Assembly: GCF_016595795.1 (NCBI RefSeq)
Contig: NZ_JAENHN010000010.1
Location: 496,001-560,000, forward strand
Origin: Clostridium yunnanense
GTDB lineage: Bacteria; Bacillota; Clostridia; Clostridiales; Clostridiaceae
Direction of reading: 5' to 3'
Length of the DNA stretch: 64,000 nt
Part shown: in pieces, positions 1 to 9,746 of the stretch
Numbering within the stretch: position 1 is the first letter of the stretch
Layout of the letters: every line of letters begins with the position of its first letter
The notes under the pieces: generated by a model
Databases searched by the model: none
The model's input: the letters and a program-made list of their open reading frames with translations, nothing else
What the model was told of the DNA's origin: nothing
Made by a program: the position numbers and the translations under genes

Positions 1-2
1 TT

Positions 3-728
3 ATTGGAGGAACTAAGTTTAAAGTGCAGAAGTTCTCTAAAAACAGCATCAATTTTTCTTTGAGCATGCTTACCTTCGCGATAATAGGGGTAATAATACC
101 TGCAGCCTTTACTAATAATATTACTGTAGATGATGTTAATCCTATGAAATACGAGAATTTGAGTGTTTTAATAGCTATTATAATGTTACTTATATATATA
201 AGTAGTTTATATTTTTCGTTTTTTACGCATAAAGATATATTCGGAACTGAGCATGAAGCTCTTACAGGAAAATGGAGTAAGAAGAAAAGTATAATAGTAT
301 TGGTAGTTGCAACTATATTTGTTGCTTTTGAGAGTGAGTTTCTCGTATCAAGTATAGAACCTATGACAGAACAACTACATTTAAGTAACTTATTTGTTGG
401 ACTAATAATACTTCCTATAATAGGAAATGCTGCAGAGCATTCAACTGCTATAGTTACTGCACTAAAGAACAAGATGGATATATCAGTAGAGATAGCTATA
501 GGATCAAGTCTACAAATAATCCTTTTTGTTGCACCAGTTTTAGTTCTATTGAGCTTAGTTTTTACACCTATGGCTTTAATATTTAATAAATACGAATTGA
601 TTTCGCTAGTATTAGCTGTTATTATTGCAAATAAGGTTGCATATGATGGGGAGTCTAACTGGCTTGAAGGACTGCAGTTGATGAGTGTTTACTTAATAGT
701 TGCTGTAGCGTGTTTTATAGTGGGTTAA
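3..728 (+). CDS. Ca2+/H+ antiporter (CAX/ChaA family), 3' part only
   Basis: C-terminal part of a cation/proton exchanger; the gene begins upstream of the window. The frame is open from base 3 and reads GGTKFKVQKF before the GTG at 24, which matches the middle of CAX proteins, so the GTG is internal and not the start. About six hydrophobic membrane segments are visible. The hallmark second alpha-repeat motif GNAAEHSTAIVTALK lies near residue 140 of the visible part, followed by IAIGSSLQIILFVAP. Known CAX proteins exchange cytoplasmic Ca2+ for protons across the membrane. A strong hairpin follows the stop. The family call is secure; substrate choice (Ca2+ or another divalent ion) is inferred from the family. 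Confidence 0.88.
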   Translation: MGGTKFKVQKFSKNSINFSLSMLTFAIIGVIIPAAFTNNITVDDVNPMKYENLSVLIAIIMLLIYISSLYFSFFTHKDIFGTEHEALTGKWSKKKSIIVLVVATIFVAFESEFLVSSIEPMTEQLHLSNLFVGLIILPIIGNAAEHSTAIVTALKNKMDISVEIAIGSSLQIILFVAPVLVLLSLVFTPMALIFNKYELISLVLAVIIANKVAYDGESNWLEGLQLMSVYLIVAVACFIVG

Positions 729-742
729 TAGGAAATAACTTT

Positions 743-786
743 TAATACTAAAGTGGTATATCTTAAGGTATACCACTTTAGTATTA
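743..786 (+). terminator. Long perfect hairpin after the antiporter gene
   Basis: An 18 bp inverted repeat (743-760 with 769-786) around an 8 nt loop starts 14 bp after the stop codon and runs into an AT-rich stretch with a T run at 793-800. It reads as an intrinsic terminator, possibly bidirectional. Confidence 0.75.
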
Positions 787-920
787 AATATTATATTTTT
801 TTTAATGAAATCGTCTATTTTAAGAATAGATAACTTTAAAATCAAAAATATAAAATTGATTACGAAGTATTGTAATTGTATTTAGAATAAACCTAAAATA
901 TAACTAAAGAGGTGATAGAA

Positions 921-1226
921 ATGGCAAAAGTAAATGCTAGAAACAATGACTTTTTGAATACTGCAAAAACAAAAGCATCTCCAAAGATATACTCAATCCT
1001 AGTTGATTTGGTTAATGGTGGAGATGAGGAACTTGCTGAACTGGTTTTAAAAATAGACTATCTTCTGCAATATGCAAGCTCATGTATAAAGGATAAAGAT
1101 TGGGAAGAGGCAAGAGAAAGTCTTGATAAAGCTAAAAATAGAATAGAAAAGTTAGAGGCGAGTAATGTAGATACAGAATATATTAGATATCTCTATGAAG
1201 GAATAGAAAGTAAGTGTAAAAGATAA
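921..1226 (+). CDS. Conserved small hypothetical protein
   Basis: A 101-residue soluble protein of unknown function. The ATG at 921 is chosen over the in-frame GTG at 912 because the AAAGAGGTG ribosome site at 906-914 overlaps that GTG and is correctly spaced for 921. The N-terminal 30 residues are polar; the rest is predicted helical and charged, with a heptad-like C-terminal stretch (WEEARESLDKAKNRIEKLEA) suggesting a helical hairpin or short coiled coil. No catalytic motif, signal peptide or membrane segment is seen. It is a single gene between two terminators. I do not recognise the family. Confidence 0.7.
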   Translation: MAKVNARNNDFLNTAKTKASPKIYSILVDLVNGGDEELAELVLKIDYLLQYASSCIKDKDWEEARESLDKAKNRIEKLEASNVDTEYIRYLYEGIESKCKR

Positions 1227-1316
1227 AACTCTAACATCGAAGTAATAATTCTATTCCCTGAAACATATAGATAAACAACTTGAATTAATAATATTTGTGT
1301 GCCAGGGGGAGATATT

Positions 1317-1403
1317 ATGCCTGATAAGGGAAAGAGCAAGAGTGGTTCAACAAAAAATAACGGTAAGAAGCAAGACACTAAGAAAAACCCAAAGAAAAAG
1401 TAA
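1317..1403 (+). CDS. Very small lysine-rich protein (28 aa)
   Basis: ATG at 1317 with a CAGGGGGA ribosome site at 1303-1310, and a T-tailed terminator 43 bp after the stop. The product is almost entirely Lys, Ser, Asn and Gly (starts MPDKGKSKSGSTKNNGKK), is strongly basic and is probably disordered. Two similar small polar genes with good ribosome sites lie at 35148 and 55527. Function unknown; it could bind nucleic acid or be a spore-associated small basic protein, but the sequence does not decide this. Confidence 0.55.
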   Translation: MPDKGKSKSGSTKNNGKKQDTKKNPKKK

Positions 1404-1446
1404 TCGTTTATAAACTAATAGTTTTACTTTATTTAAGAAGTAAACA

Positions 1447-1470
1447 AACCAGCAGAAATGCTGGTTTTTT
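1447..1470 (+). terminator. Intrinsic terminator
   Basis: Perfect 8 bp stem AACCAGCA/TGCTGGTT with a GAAA loop, followed by TTTT. It ends the small-protein transcript. Confidence 0.85.
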
Positions 1471-1479
1471 CATATGCAC

Positions 1480-1679
1480 TGAAATTAAAGTGTCTCTACT
1501 TCCTATGCTTTAATGAGCTACGTATAGAATTAATATAATTTTCTTCGATTACATAGCTAAAACTGTATAACTCACTTCGTTCGGACAATACAGTTTTTTA
1601 ACGCTATTTCATCTCAGAAAATTATTTAATTCTAGTTACTTGCTCATATAGCATCTCCAGTAGAAATACTTTAATTTTA
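1480..1679 (+). repeat. Family A palindromic repeat, copy A1 (short form, ~200 bp)
   Basis: Bounded by imperfect ~21 bp terminal inverted repeats (1480-1500 and 1659-1679). Inside lies the family-A hairpin AAAACTGTA...TACAGTTTT at ~1559-1597 and, on the minus strand, the family mini-ORF, which here is broken (ATG AGC AAG TAA). It lacks the extra ~180 bp module of the long copies at 19073 and 23305. This is the most diverged of the four larger copies. Confidence 0.7.
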
Positions 1680-1709
1680 AGGAGTATTAAAAAACTTATA
1701 ATAGGGAAA

Positions 1710-1903
1710 AGAAATTATTATAGTTTTGATGCTTTTATAATAGCCGTGAAGAATTAATATAATTTTCTTCTATGCACATGGCTAAAACTGTAAACTCACT
1801 ACGTTCGAACAGTACAGTTTATTAACGCCATTCCATCTGAAAAAATCATTTAATTCTAATAGCTCGCTCATAGAGCGTCTCCTGGATAACCAATTAATTT
1901 CAA
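1710..1903 (+). repeat. Family A palindromic repeat, copy A2 (short form, ~195 bp)
   Basis: Closely matches A3 (19073-19450) over the central hairpin around 1783-1820 and over the right end, including ATAACCAATTAATTTCA at 1886-1902. The left inverted repeat (from ~1710) is degenerate. On the minus strand a mini-ORF starts at the ATG complement at 1869-1871 after a GGAG site and encodes MSELLELNDFFR, then runs on for 17 more codons. A1 and A2 stand in tandem, about 30 bp apart. Confidence 0.72.
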
Positions 1904-1992
1904 TGGTATATTAAAAAGCTTATAAATAGTAAAAAAGAAGCACCTCCACCTTCTATGCTTTGATGAAGTTTGTAGTTAAATACCTGGATATG

Positions 1993-2088
1993 GATGTACC
2001 ACTTTGTAATAAAATTATTGTTTTTAAATTCTCTCTCCAAAACCCGTGAGAGTTTTAAAAATAGATTTCGGTTCAAAGTGGTGCACCT
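1993..2088 (+). repeat. Family B palindromic repeat, copy B1
   Basis: About 96 bp imperfect palindrome. The outer arms are GATGTACCACTTTG and CAAAGTGGTGCACC; the inner hairpin CTCTCTCC...CGTGAGAG is centred near 2039. It belongs to a family with copies at 7663, 7882, 21675, 25942, 29640, 41723 and 44836. Confidence 0.78.
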
Positions 2089-2208
2089 ATAAAACAGTAC
2101 ATTGAAAACAAGATTATTATGTATTATAATACTTAACAAAACTAAAGATGTATCGGTTCAATGGGAAAATTATAAGAAAACTCTTTGGGTCTTGATAAGA
2201 AGTTTTAA

Positions 2209-3384
<1,176 letters not shown>

Positions 3385-3391
3385 CATTGAT

Positions 3392-3434
3392 AAAGAGGAA
3401 GGTGTTTATGTTGATATAAACACCTTCTTCTTTA
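3392..3434 (+). terminator. Intrinsic terminator after mnmA
   Basis: Stem AAAGAGGAAGGTGTTTAT pairs with ATAAACACCTTCTTCTTT around a short loop. The A-rich left side makes it usable on both strands. Confidence 0.85.
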
Positions 3435-3626
3435 CAGTTTTTATGATTATTTGTTAAGTTAAAAGTTGAATATATTTGAAATACAACTGTTTGTACGTTG
3501 AATAGGTTTATTAAAGTAACAGGTATTATAAAGCGTTTAATAGTACTTTATTTATAACAAAAAAATAATAGCACTTGAAGTTTAAGTAACTAATAAGGTA
3601 AAATAAATGTATATTTATGTTGAAAT

Positions 3627-6600
3627 ATGATAAAAGATGCAGAAGATAATCTTACAGCATTTGTAGGAGGGGTCTATATTAGTAAGGGCATTATAAAAAA
3701 ATTAATAAACTTCATTATTGTGTTTATATTATGTGTATCAATGGACATTACTAAAGCTAGCGCAATTGAAAGCGATACAAAATTCAAAAGAGTTGAAACT
3801 GAAAATGGATTATCTCAAACATCTGCTCAAATTATTATTCAAGATTCAAAAGGATATATGTGGATAGGAACTTCAGATGGTGCAAATAGATATGATGGGC
3901 ATCAATATAAGACCTATAAATATGAATTAGACAACAAGAATAGTCTTACTTCAAATAACGTAGATGATATTGTTGAAGATAATAATGGATTCATATGGTT
4001 AGCTACTAGCAAGGGGTTAAACAAACTTGATCCTAGTACAGAAAAAATAACAAGGTACACAAGTGATGAAAGGAATATGAATACCTTATCAAGTAGCAAT
4101 GTATGGGCGCTTTTAAAGGATAGAGATGGCAATATATGGGCTGGAACTACAGCAGGCTTAGATATATATAATAAAAATACAGATAGCTTTTATAGGTACA
4201 ATAATAATCCAAAGGATAATAATAGTCTAAGTAGTAATTTTATAACATGTTTGTTTCAAGACTTAGATGGCTTGATATGGATAGGAACTAAAAATGGTCT
4301 TAATAGTTATGATCCTTCTAAAAAGCAATTTACAAGGTATTTTAGTAGTGAAAATACTGATGGAAGTAATGATAACAATTATATAACAAAAATATCTGAA
4401 GATAGTAGTGGAAACATTTGGGTAGGTACATATGATAGTGGGCTCAGAAAATATAATAAATATAAGAACACTTACGTAGAGTTTAGAAATAAAAGTGATG
4501 ATAAGAATTCAATTCCATCAAATAACATCCAAGCCTTATATAAGGATTCCTTAGGAAACTTATGGATAGGAACAAATAATGGCTTGAGTAAATACGATAG
4601 TGTTACAAATAAATTTATTAATTATAAAAATAAGTACTATGATTCAAAAAGCCTCGTAAATGATGATGTAGTAAGCATCTATCAAGATAAATCAGGGCTT
4701 ATTTGGGTGGGAACCAATAAAGGGATTAGTACCTTTCAGCCTTATGTAAATTTTAAAAATTATTCTATGAATCCTGCTGAAAAAAACGGACTTAGTGATG
4801 ATATGATAAGCGGTGCATATGAAGATAACGAAGGTATACTTTGGGTTGGAACAAATTCTGGAACTCTAAATAGGGTTGATAGGTCTACTGGAGAGGTTAA
4901 ATACTATAAAAATGGATCTAATTCTAGAATAGTAAGTTTAACTGGGGACTCAGAGGGACATATTTGGTTATCTACTGATAATGGATTATATGATTTTAAT
5001 AGGAATACTAAAGAGTTTAAATTGTATACTACTAGCTCTAAGAAAGATGAAACAGAAACAACTTCTATTACAAATAAGAATGTTAAATTCACATATGAGG
5101 ATAAGAGTGGAGTTCTTTGGATTTGTACAAGAGATGGTTTAGATTCATTAGATATAAGTAGTGGTAAGTTTACTCATTATAAAGATCTATTCAAGCAGAA
5201 TGGTGTGACTGATGGCTTTATATCGTATATATACGAAGACCAAGATGGTATAATGTGGGTTGGATGCGGCCTGGATGGTGGACTTATAAGATTTGATAGA
5301 AAATCAAATAAGATAAAAATATATAGAAATGACAGCAATGACACGAATTCACTTACTTCAAATAGTGTTAAGTCTATAGCAGAGGATAGTTTAGGTAACA
5401 TATGGATTGCAACAAATCATGGATTAAATAGACTAAATAAGGAAAAAGAACAGTTTGAGAGATACACTGAAAAAGATGGACTTGTTAATAATTATTTGTA
5501 TGGTGTTTTGATAGATGAATATAATAACCCATGGGTAAGCACTAATGGAGGGCTATCAAAGTTTGATGTAAATAAAAATACCTTTGTAAATTATGATGAA
5601 TCGGATGGACTTCAAGGTCATGAGTTTAATGAATATTCTTTTTATAAAACTTACTCTGGCGAGATGTTTTTTGGAGGTATTAATGGATTAAATAGTTTTT
5701 ATCCTTCGGAAATTATTCAAACTGGATATGTGCCAACAGTTTCTATACAGAAGCTTAAAGTTTTCAACAAGGACATTAATATTCAGAATGAAATGCAACT
5801 TAAGTATAATGAAAACTATTTTAATTTTAATTTCTTTGTTACTGACTACAAGAATACAAATAAGAATGAGTATGCTTATATGTTAGAAGGTGTAGATAAG
5901 GATTGGGTTTATTCAGCTAATAGAAACATAGCATCATATACTAATATAAATAGCGGTACATATGTATTTAAAGTGAAAGGGAAAAATAGTAGTGGAGTTT
6001 GGAGTAAGCCGACCAGTATAAAAATTATAATAACTAAACCACCATGGAAATCAATTTATGCTTATTTGGTATATGTTCTTATATTTGTAGCTATTGCATA
6101 TTTCATATGGAACTATGTAAATATACTAGAGAACTTGGTGAAACAAAGAACTTCAGAACTAAAAAGCAAACTTGAAGAAAATGAACAATTGTATGCTAAA
6201 TTAATAGACAATGAAAAATTTAAGAATAATTATTTCGTTAATTTATCTCATGAATTAAGGACTCCGTTAAATGTTATTCTTTCAGCAGTACAATTGGTAA
6301 ATAACTATGATGAGGAAGAAAATAGGATAAGTAAACCTAAGCTCAAAAGCTATATGGATATTGTGGATAGAAATTCTAATAGATTATTAAAGGTTATTAA
6401 TGATTTAATAGATTCATCAAAGATAGAAGCAGGGCAGTATAAGCTTAAATTTATTGAAACTGACATAGTTAATGTAGTTGAAGAAACAGCTCTTTCGATG
6501 AAAGATTATATTGAAAACAACGGATTGGAACTTATAATTGATCCGGATATTGAGGAAAAAAATATTGAATGTGCTCCTACTGAAATTGAAAGATGTGTGA

Positions 6601-6914
6601 TAAATCTTCTTTCTAATGCTGTTAAATTCACTAATAAAGGTGGAAGAATAACAGTTTTAATAAATGATTTAGGTGAGTATGTAAGAATAACTGTAAAAGA
6701 TACAGGTATTGGTATATCGGAGGAAAATCAAGGCATCATATTCCAAAGATTTAGTCAAGTGGATAATAGTACTATGACTAATAAAATTGGTAGTGGAATT
6801 GGTCTGACTTTAGTGAAAAATTTGGTTGATTTGCATAACGGAACGATAGAAGTTAGAAGTAAATTAAACGAAGGTAGCGAATTTATAATGACTTTGCCAA
6901 CAAAAGTGTTATAG
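3627..6914 (+). CDS. Two-component sensor histidine kinase with double beta-propeller sensor
   Basis: Membrane sensor kinase of the hybrid-like propeller class. In order (numbered from the ATG at 3627): signal-type hydrophobic segment ~25-45 ending ASA; 13-14 Reg_prop repeats of the form DxxGxxWxGT from ~70 to ~700, enough for two seven-bladed propellers; a Y_Y_Y immunoglobulin-like domain ~725-800; one membrane helix ~805-828; a short coiled coil; HisKA with phospho-acceptor H875 in NLSHELRTPLN; HATPase with N-box (NLLSNAVKF), G1 (DTGIGIS) and G2 (GSGIGL). There is no receiver or AraC domain, unlike the Bacteroides HTCS hybrids, and no response regulator gene lies beside it, so its partner is elsewhere. 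Start: the ATG at 3627 lacks a good ribosome site, while TAGGAGGGG at 3664-3672 stands 5 nt before an ATT at 3678 that would give a textbook signal peptide. The ligand is unknown. Confidence 0.9.
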   Translation: MIKDAEDNLTAFVGGVYISKGIIKKLINFIIVFILCVSMDITKASAIESDTKFKRVETENGLSQTSAQIIIQDSKGYMWIGTSDGANRYDGHQYKTYKYELDNKNSLTSNNVDDIVEDNNGFIWLATSKGLNKLDPSTEKITRYTSDERNMNTLSSSNVWALLKDRDGNIWAGTTAGLDIYNKNTDSFYRYNNNPKDNNSLSSNFITCLFQDLDGLIWIGTKNGLNSYDPSKKQFTRYFSSENTDGSNDNNYITKISEDSSGNIWVGTYDSGLRKYNKYKNTYVEFRNKSDDKNSIPSNNIQALYKDSLGNLWIGTNNGLSKYDSVTNKFINYKNKYYDSKSLVNDDVVSIYQDKSGLIWVGTNKGISTFQPYVNFKNYSMNPAEKNGLSDDMISGAYEDNEGILWVGTNSGTLNRVDRSTGEVKYYKNGSNSRIVSLTGDSEGHIWLSTDNGLYDFNRNTKEFKLYTTSSKKDETETTSITNKNVKFTYEDKSGVLWICTRDGLDSLDISSGKFTHYKDLFKQNGVTDGFISYIYEDQDGIMWVGCGLDGGLIRFDRKSNKIKIYRNDSNDTNSLTSNSVKSIAEDSLGNIWIATNHGLNRLNKEKEQFERYTEKDGLVNNYLYGVLIDEYNNPWVSTNGGLSKFDVNKNTFVNYDESDGLQGHEFNEYSFYKTYSGEMFFGGINGLNSFYPSEIIQTGYVPTVSIQKLKVFNKDINIQNEMQLKYNENYFNFNFFVTDYKNTNKNEYAYMLEGVDKDWVYSANRNIASYTNINSGTYVFKVKGKNSSGVWSKPTSIKIIITKPPWKSIYAYLVYVLIFVAIAYFIWNYVNILENLVKQRTSELKSKLEENEQLYAKLIDNEKFKNNYFVNLSHELRTPLNVILSAVQLVNNYDEEENRISKPKLKSYMDIVDRNSNRLLKVINDLIDSSKIEAGQYKLKFIETDIVNVVEETALSMKDYIENNGLELIIDPDIEEKNIECAPTEIERCVINLLSNAVKFTNKGGRITVLINDLGEYVRITVKDTGIGISEENQGIIFQRFSQVDNSTMTNKIGSGIGLTLVKNLVDLHNGTIEVRSKLNEGSEFIMTLPTKVL

Positions 6915-6921
6915 AATATTT

Positions 6922-6966
6922 AGATGATTCCTAATGACCATATTTAGTTGTTAGGAATCATCTATT
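6922..6966 (+). terminator. Intrinsic terminator after the sensor kinase
   Basis: Perfect 13 bp stem AGATGATTCCTAA (6922-6934) with its complement at 6951-6963, followed by a weak T-rich tail. Confidence 0.75.
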
Positions 6967-7063
6967 TTAAAAACTTATTTTTACGCTTTATTATTATTTA
7001 CAATAACAAATTTAGTTTATAATTATAAGATATTATTATAATCAATTTAATTGGGTGAGCTTA

Positions 7064-7654
7064 TTGAAAAGAGATAATTGTAAAAAAGATTCTGCTAATA
7101 ATTATGAGCTTAAATACAATAACAGTGAGTATGGAGAGAACAATAACTTAGGAAATAATGTAAATGAGTGGAGAACATATAATAATATAAATTGTAAAAG
7201 TGGTAATGTTTATTATAATGATAATAGAGTCTTTGCTTTTTTAAGTAGTTATATTTCTAATGGAAACTCAATAGTACCTTTTGCTAATTCAAATATACAA
7301 ATAAGCCTAAGGAGTTTTATCATTGGTTTAGCAGTACACCTTAAAGAAAATGATGGTGAGTTATTAAGTTTTAGTAATAATATAGTTACTAATGATCCTA
7401 TAAATAATAGTCTATTTAACACAAGTGAACAGGACAAAAATAGATTTATAGGGATATTATCAGTATATAGTTCAAATGGGAATGCAATAACTCAAAGCTT
7501 GAATTATAATATTCAGATAAGTATGAAAACTTTTCTCATAGTTTTACTTAGCTATTATAGAGAAGCTATTCCGCAATTGTATTTCAGAAATAATAATTAT
7601 GTTATTCCAGAAAAAATTAATAGAGATATGGCGGAATTGTTTATAGTAAGATAG
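7064..7654 (+). CDS. Unknown protein with an internal ~39-residue duplication
   Basis: About 196 residues, function unknown. The TTG at 7064 is favoured because GGGTGAG at 7053-7059 can serve as its ribosome site; the GTG at 7055 would overlap that site. The N-terminal ~55 residues are Asn- and Tyr-rich and polar. Two copies of one unit follow, at about residues 58-96 and 130-168 (numbered from 7055). Each has the pattern RxxxxLSxYxSNGNxI...NxNIQISxxxFxIxL, separated by a polar linker. No signal peptide, catalytic motif or membrane helix is certain, although each unit ends in a hydrophobic stretch. It stands alone, and family-B repeats follow its stop by 8 bp. A virion, spore-coat or structural repeat protein is possible but unproven. 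Confidence 0.6.
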   Translation: MKRDNCKKDSANNYELKYNNSEYGENNNLGNNVNEWRTYNNINCKSGNVYYNDNRVFAFLSSYISNGNSIVPFANSNIQISLRSFIIGLAVHLKENDGELLSFSNNIVTNDPINNSLFNTSEQDKNRFIGILSVYSSNGNAITQSLNYNIQISMKTFLIVLLSYYREAIPQLYFRNNNYVIPEKINRDMAELFIVR

Positions 7655-7662
7655 GAGATAAA

Positions 7663-7759
7663 GATGTGCCATGTCGATTCGAAAACTATTTTTAAAACTC
7701 TCACTGATTTTGGTGATAGAATTTAAAAAGAATAAATTTAATTAGGAAGTTGTACATCT
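7663..7759 (-). repeat. Family B palindromic repeat, copy B2 (reverse orientation)
   Basis: Starts 8 bp after the stop of the preceding gene. The inner hairpin ACTCTCAC...GGTGATAG carries one mismatch compared with the family; the outer arm ends GAAGTTGTACATC. Confidence 0.72.
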
Positions 7760-7881
7760 ATAGTTGATTATATTATTTTAAATTTTGTATAATATAGATA
7801 GAATATATACAGTTGGCATATATATAGTTTTTATGCTTTCTTAATATTTCAAGCTTTTATATTAAAAATGATATTAATATA

Positions 7882-8004
7882 TGAGTTTTATTACGAAGTG
7901 TTACATCTAAAGATGTACTAGTTCGAACCGAAAACAATTTTTAAAACTCGCACGGATTTTGGTGAGAGAATTTAAAAATATAAATTTATTACGAAGTAGT
8001 ACAA
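7882..8004 (-). repeat. Family B palindromic repeat, copy B3, with an adjoining half copy
   Basis: A complete copy spans 7912-8004 (outer arms GATGTACTAGTTCG and CGAAGTAGTACAAC, inner hairpin CTCGCACGG...GGTGAGAG). Directly left of it, 7882-7909 repeats only the right arm (TTTTATTACGAAGTGTTACATC), as if a second copy had been truncated. With B2, three B-type segments fill the gap before the Rrf2 gene. Confidence 0.7.
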
Positions 8005-8048
8005 CTATAAATAGAATAAAAACATAAGAATGTAGGATGGGTGATTTT

Positions 8049-8483
8049 GTGAAAGTTTCAACTAAAGGAAGATATGGATTAAAGGCATTAATAGATTTAG
8101 CTATTAACTCAGGAGAAGAAACTGTTACTATTAAGAGTATTTCAGAGAGACAAAATATATCAGAAGGATATCTTGAACAAATATTTTGTGTACTTAGAAG
8201 AAGTGGCTTGGTAATTGGTAGAAAAGGTGCGCAAGGTGGATATTCTTTACCTAAGTCTCCTAGTGAAGTAACTGTAGGAGAGATATTAAGGATTTTAGAA
8301 GGTAGTCTGGTTTTAGTAGATATAAATCATGATAAGGATATAGATAGTTTAGATAAGTGTATAAATGATAATCTTTGGGATATGATAAATAAGAAAATAA
8401 ATGATTATTTTGATTCAATAACCCTTGAAGATTTGGTTAATAAGTACAAGGATAGTAACGATAGCATTGTATACTTTATTTAA
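8049..8483 (+). CDS. Rrf2-family transcriptional regulator
   Basis: A winged-helix DNA-binding regulator of 144 residues. The start is taken as the GTG at 8049 (KVSTKGRYGLKALIDLA matches the conserved Rrf2 N-terminus; GGGTGAT precedes it), not the ATG at 8037. The HTH and wing signatures ISERQNISEGYLEQIF and GRKGAQGGYSLPK are present. IscR and NsrR bind an Fe-S cluster through three cysteines in the 90-110 region. Here that region has only one (in DKCINDN), so a classical Fe-S sensor is unlikely, and the signal may be a cysteine-metabolism ligand (CymR-like) or unknown. The gene is monocistronic with its own terminator. The target is not identifiable. Confidence 0.88.
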   Translation: MKVSTKGRYGLKALIDLAINSGEETVTIKSISERQNISEGYLEQIFCVLRRSGLVIGRKGAQGGYSLPKSPSEVTVGEILRILEGSLVLVDINHDKDIDSLDKCINDNLWDMINKKINDYFDSITLEDLVNKYKDSNDSIVYFI

Positions 8484-8489
8484 GAGATT

Positions 8490-8524
8490 ATTAAAGGACT
8501 TTATTTTTGAATAAAGTCCTTTAA
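8490..8524 (+). terminator. Intrinsic terminator after the Rrf2 gene
   Basis: Perfect stem TTAAAGGACTTTATT/AATAAAGTCCTTTAA around a TTTTG loop. Confidence 0.85.
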
Positions 8525-8746
8525 TTCTATCCATACTTATTTAAGTAACTTAAGTATATTAATGTGAATATGTACAAATTCAAAAAAATAGTGTTAATTA
8601 GTTTATATAAATTTATTAGCAATTAATAATTGTAAGTACAAGACTATTTTGAATAAACATAAATTAAATCTTCATAAGGTTACATACAGATGCTGAAATA
8701 TAATTAGAAATACATTTAAAAATGACATATTTTTATAGGAGAAATT

Positions 8747-9493
8747 ATGTTAAATATTTATATTTGTGATAGTAATGAAAAATTAAGAAAAGATACAGAA
8801 AAAATAATGACAGAGTTATTTGAAAAGCATAATATACAAGCAGGTATTGTACTTAGTACGGCTAATCCAGAGGAAATAATTAAGAAAGCTTATCAGTTTA
8901 ATGATAATAATATCTACATACTAGATACTAATTTTGAAAGTAGCATTAATGGTTTTGCTCTAGCAAAAAAAATAAGAGAATTTGATATAGAGGGATATAT
9001 AATTTTTTTAACCAGTCATATTGAACTTATGATGATGACCTTTGAATATAAAGTAAGGTCTTTAGATTATATAAGTAAAGACGACAATAATAAAATTAAA
9101 AACAGGTTAGAAGAATGTTTATTAAAATGTGATTATGAAATTCATAATATGAAAAGAAGTGTAAATACAAATATATTAAAAGTTAAAGTGGGAAGCAAGC
9201 TGATAACGATTGATCAAAGAAATATAGAGTATATAGAAACAATAGATTCAAACCATAAGATAAGAATAAAAACTGTAATGAAAGAAATTGAAGCCTATGG
9301 TGTACTTAAGGATTTAGAAAAACAATTGGATAAAAATACATTTGTTAGGTGTCATAGATCTTATATAGCTAATTTAAATCAAATTGCTGAAATAGATAAA
9401 AGTAAGTATATTGCAACTACAAAGAGCGGAAGTTCGTTTTATATATCTAAAAGCTATATGAAAGATATTTTACTAAAAATAAATAAAATTTAA
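8747..9493 (+). CDS. Response regulator with LytTR DNA-binding domain (AgrA/ComE type)
   Basis: A 248-residue regulator. The N-terminal receiver domain has an acidic patch (CDSNEKL), phospho-acceptor D60 in YILDTNF, and the conserved Lys in ISKDD. The C-terminal LytTR beta-domain (~145-245) shows the signatures IEYIETIDSNHKI and NTFVRCHRSYIANLNQI. LytTR regulators bind paired 9-10 bp direct repeats and often answer peptide pheromones through an AgrC-type kinase. No such kinase, AgrB or AgrD gene is adjacent, so this is an orphan. The ribosome site AGGAG lies at 8737-8741. No terminator follows clearly. Target genes unknown. Confidence 0.88.
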   Translation: MLNIYICDSNEKLRKDTEKIMTELFEKHNIQAGIVLSTANPEEIIKKAYQFNDNNIYILDTNFESSINGFALAKKIREFDIEGYIIFLTSHIELMMMTFEYKVRSLDYISKDDNNKIKNRLEECLLKCDYEIHNMKRSVNTNILKVKVGSKLITIDQRNIEYIETIDSNHKIRIKTVMKEIEAYGVLKDLEKQLDKNTFVRCHRSYIANLNQIAEIDKSKYIATTKSGSSFYISKSYMKDILLKINKI

Positions 9494-9686
9494 GCTGTAT
9501 ATTGATATGAAAAGCAAGTGAACTTACATTGACTTTGTATAGAAGTTTTAATTTAATTATAATGATTATTAAAACGTTGATTAATTAAATGTACAAATAT
9601 GAGCTTTTCGCGGAAAAAGTAAATGCTCTCGCGTAACAGAAAACGTTTACAAACCGGAAAACAGGATAGACCTACCCATTAGCATG

Positions 9687-9713
9687 TTAATATAGAGTGA
9701 AATAAGCCGATAC
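9687..9713 (+). promoter_or_regulatory. Sigma-28 (SigD/FliA)-like promoter of the che operon
   Basis: TTAA at 9687-9690, a 15 bp spacer, then GCCGATAC at 9706-9713. The B. subtilis SigD consensus is TAAA-N15-GCCGATAT. It lies about 33 bp before the cheY start. The GC-richer segment upstream (9604-9680) contains short complementary blocks but no aptamer I recognise. Confidence 0.6.
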
Positions 9714-9746
9714 TTATAATGAAACATTTCAAATTGAGGTGCAAAT

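Noticed and set aside
9604-9686. A riboswitch (c-di-GMP type considered) before cheY
   Set aside because: CGCG blocks and GTAAA/GTTTAC complementarity exist, but the conserved cores of c-di-GMP-I or -II aptamers are missing, and the segment lies upstream of the likely promoter.
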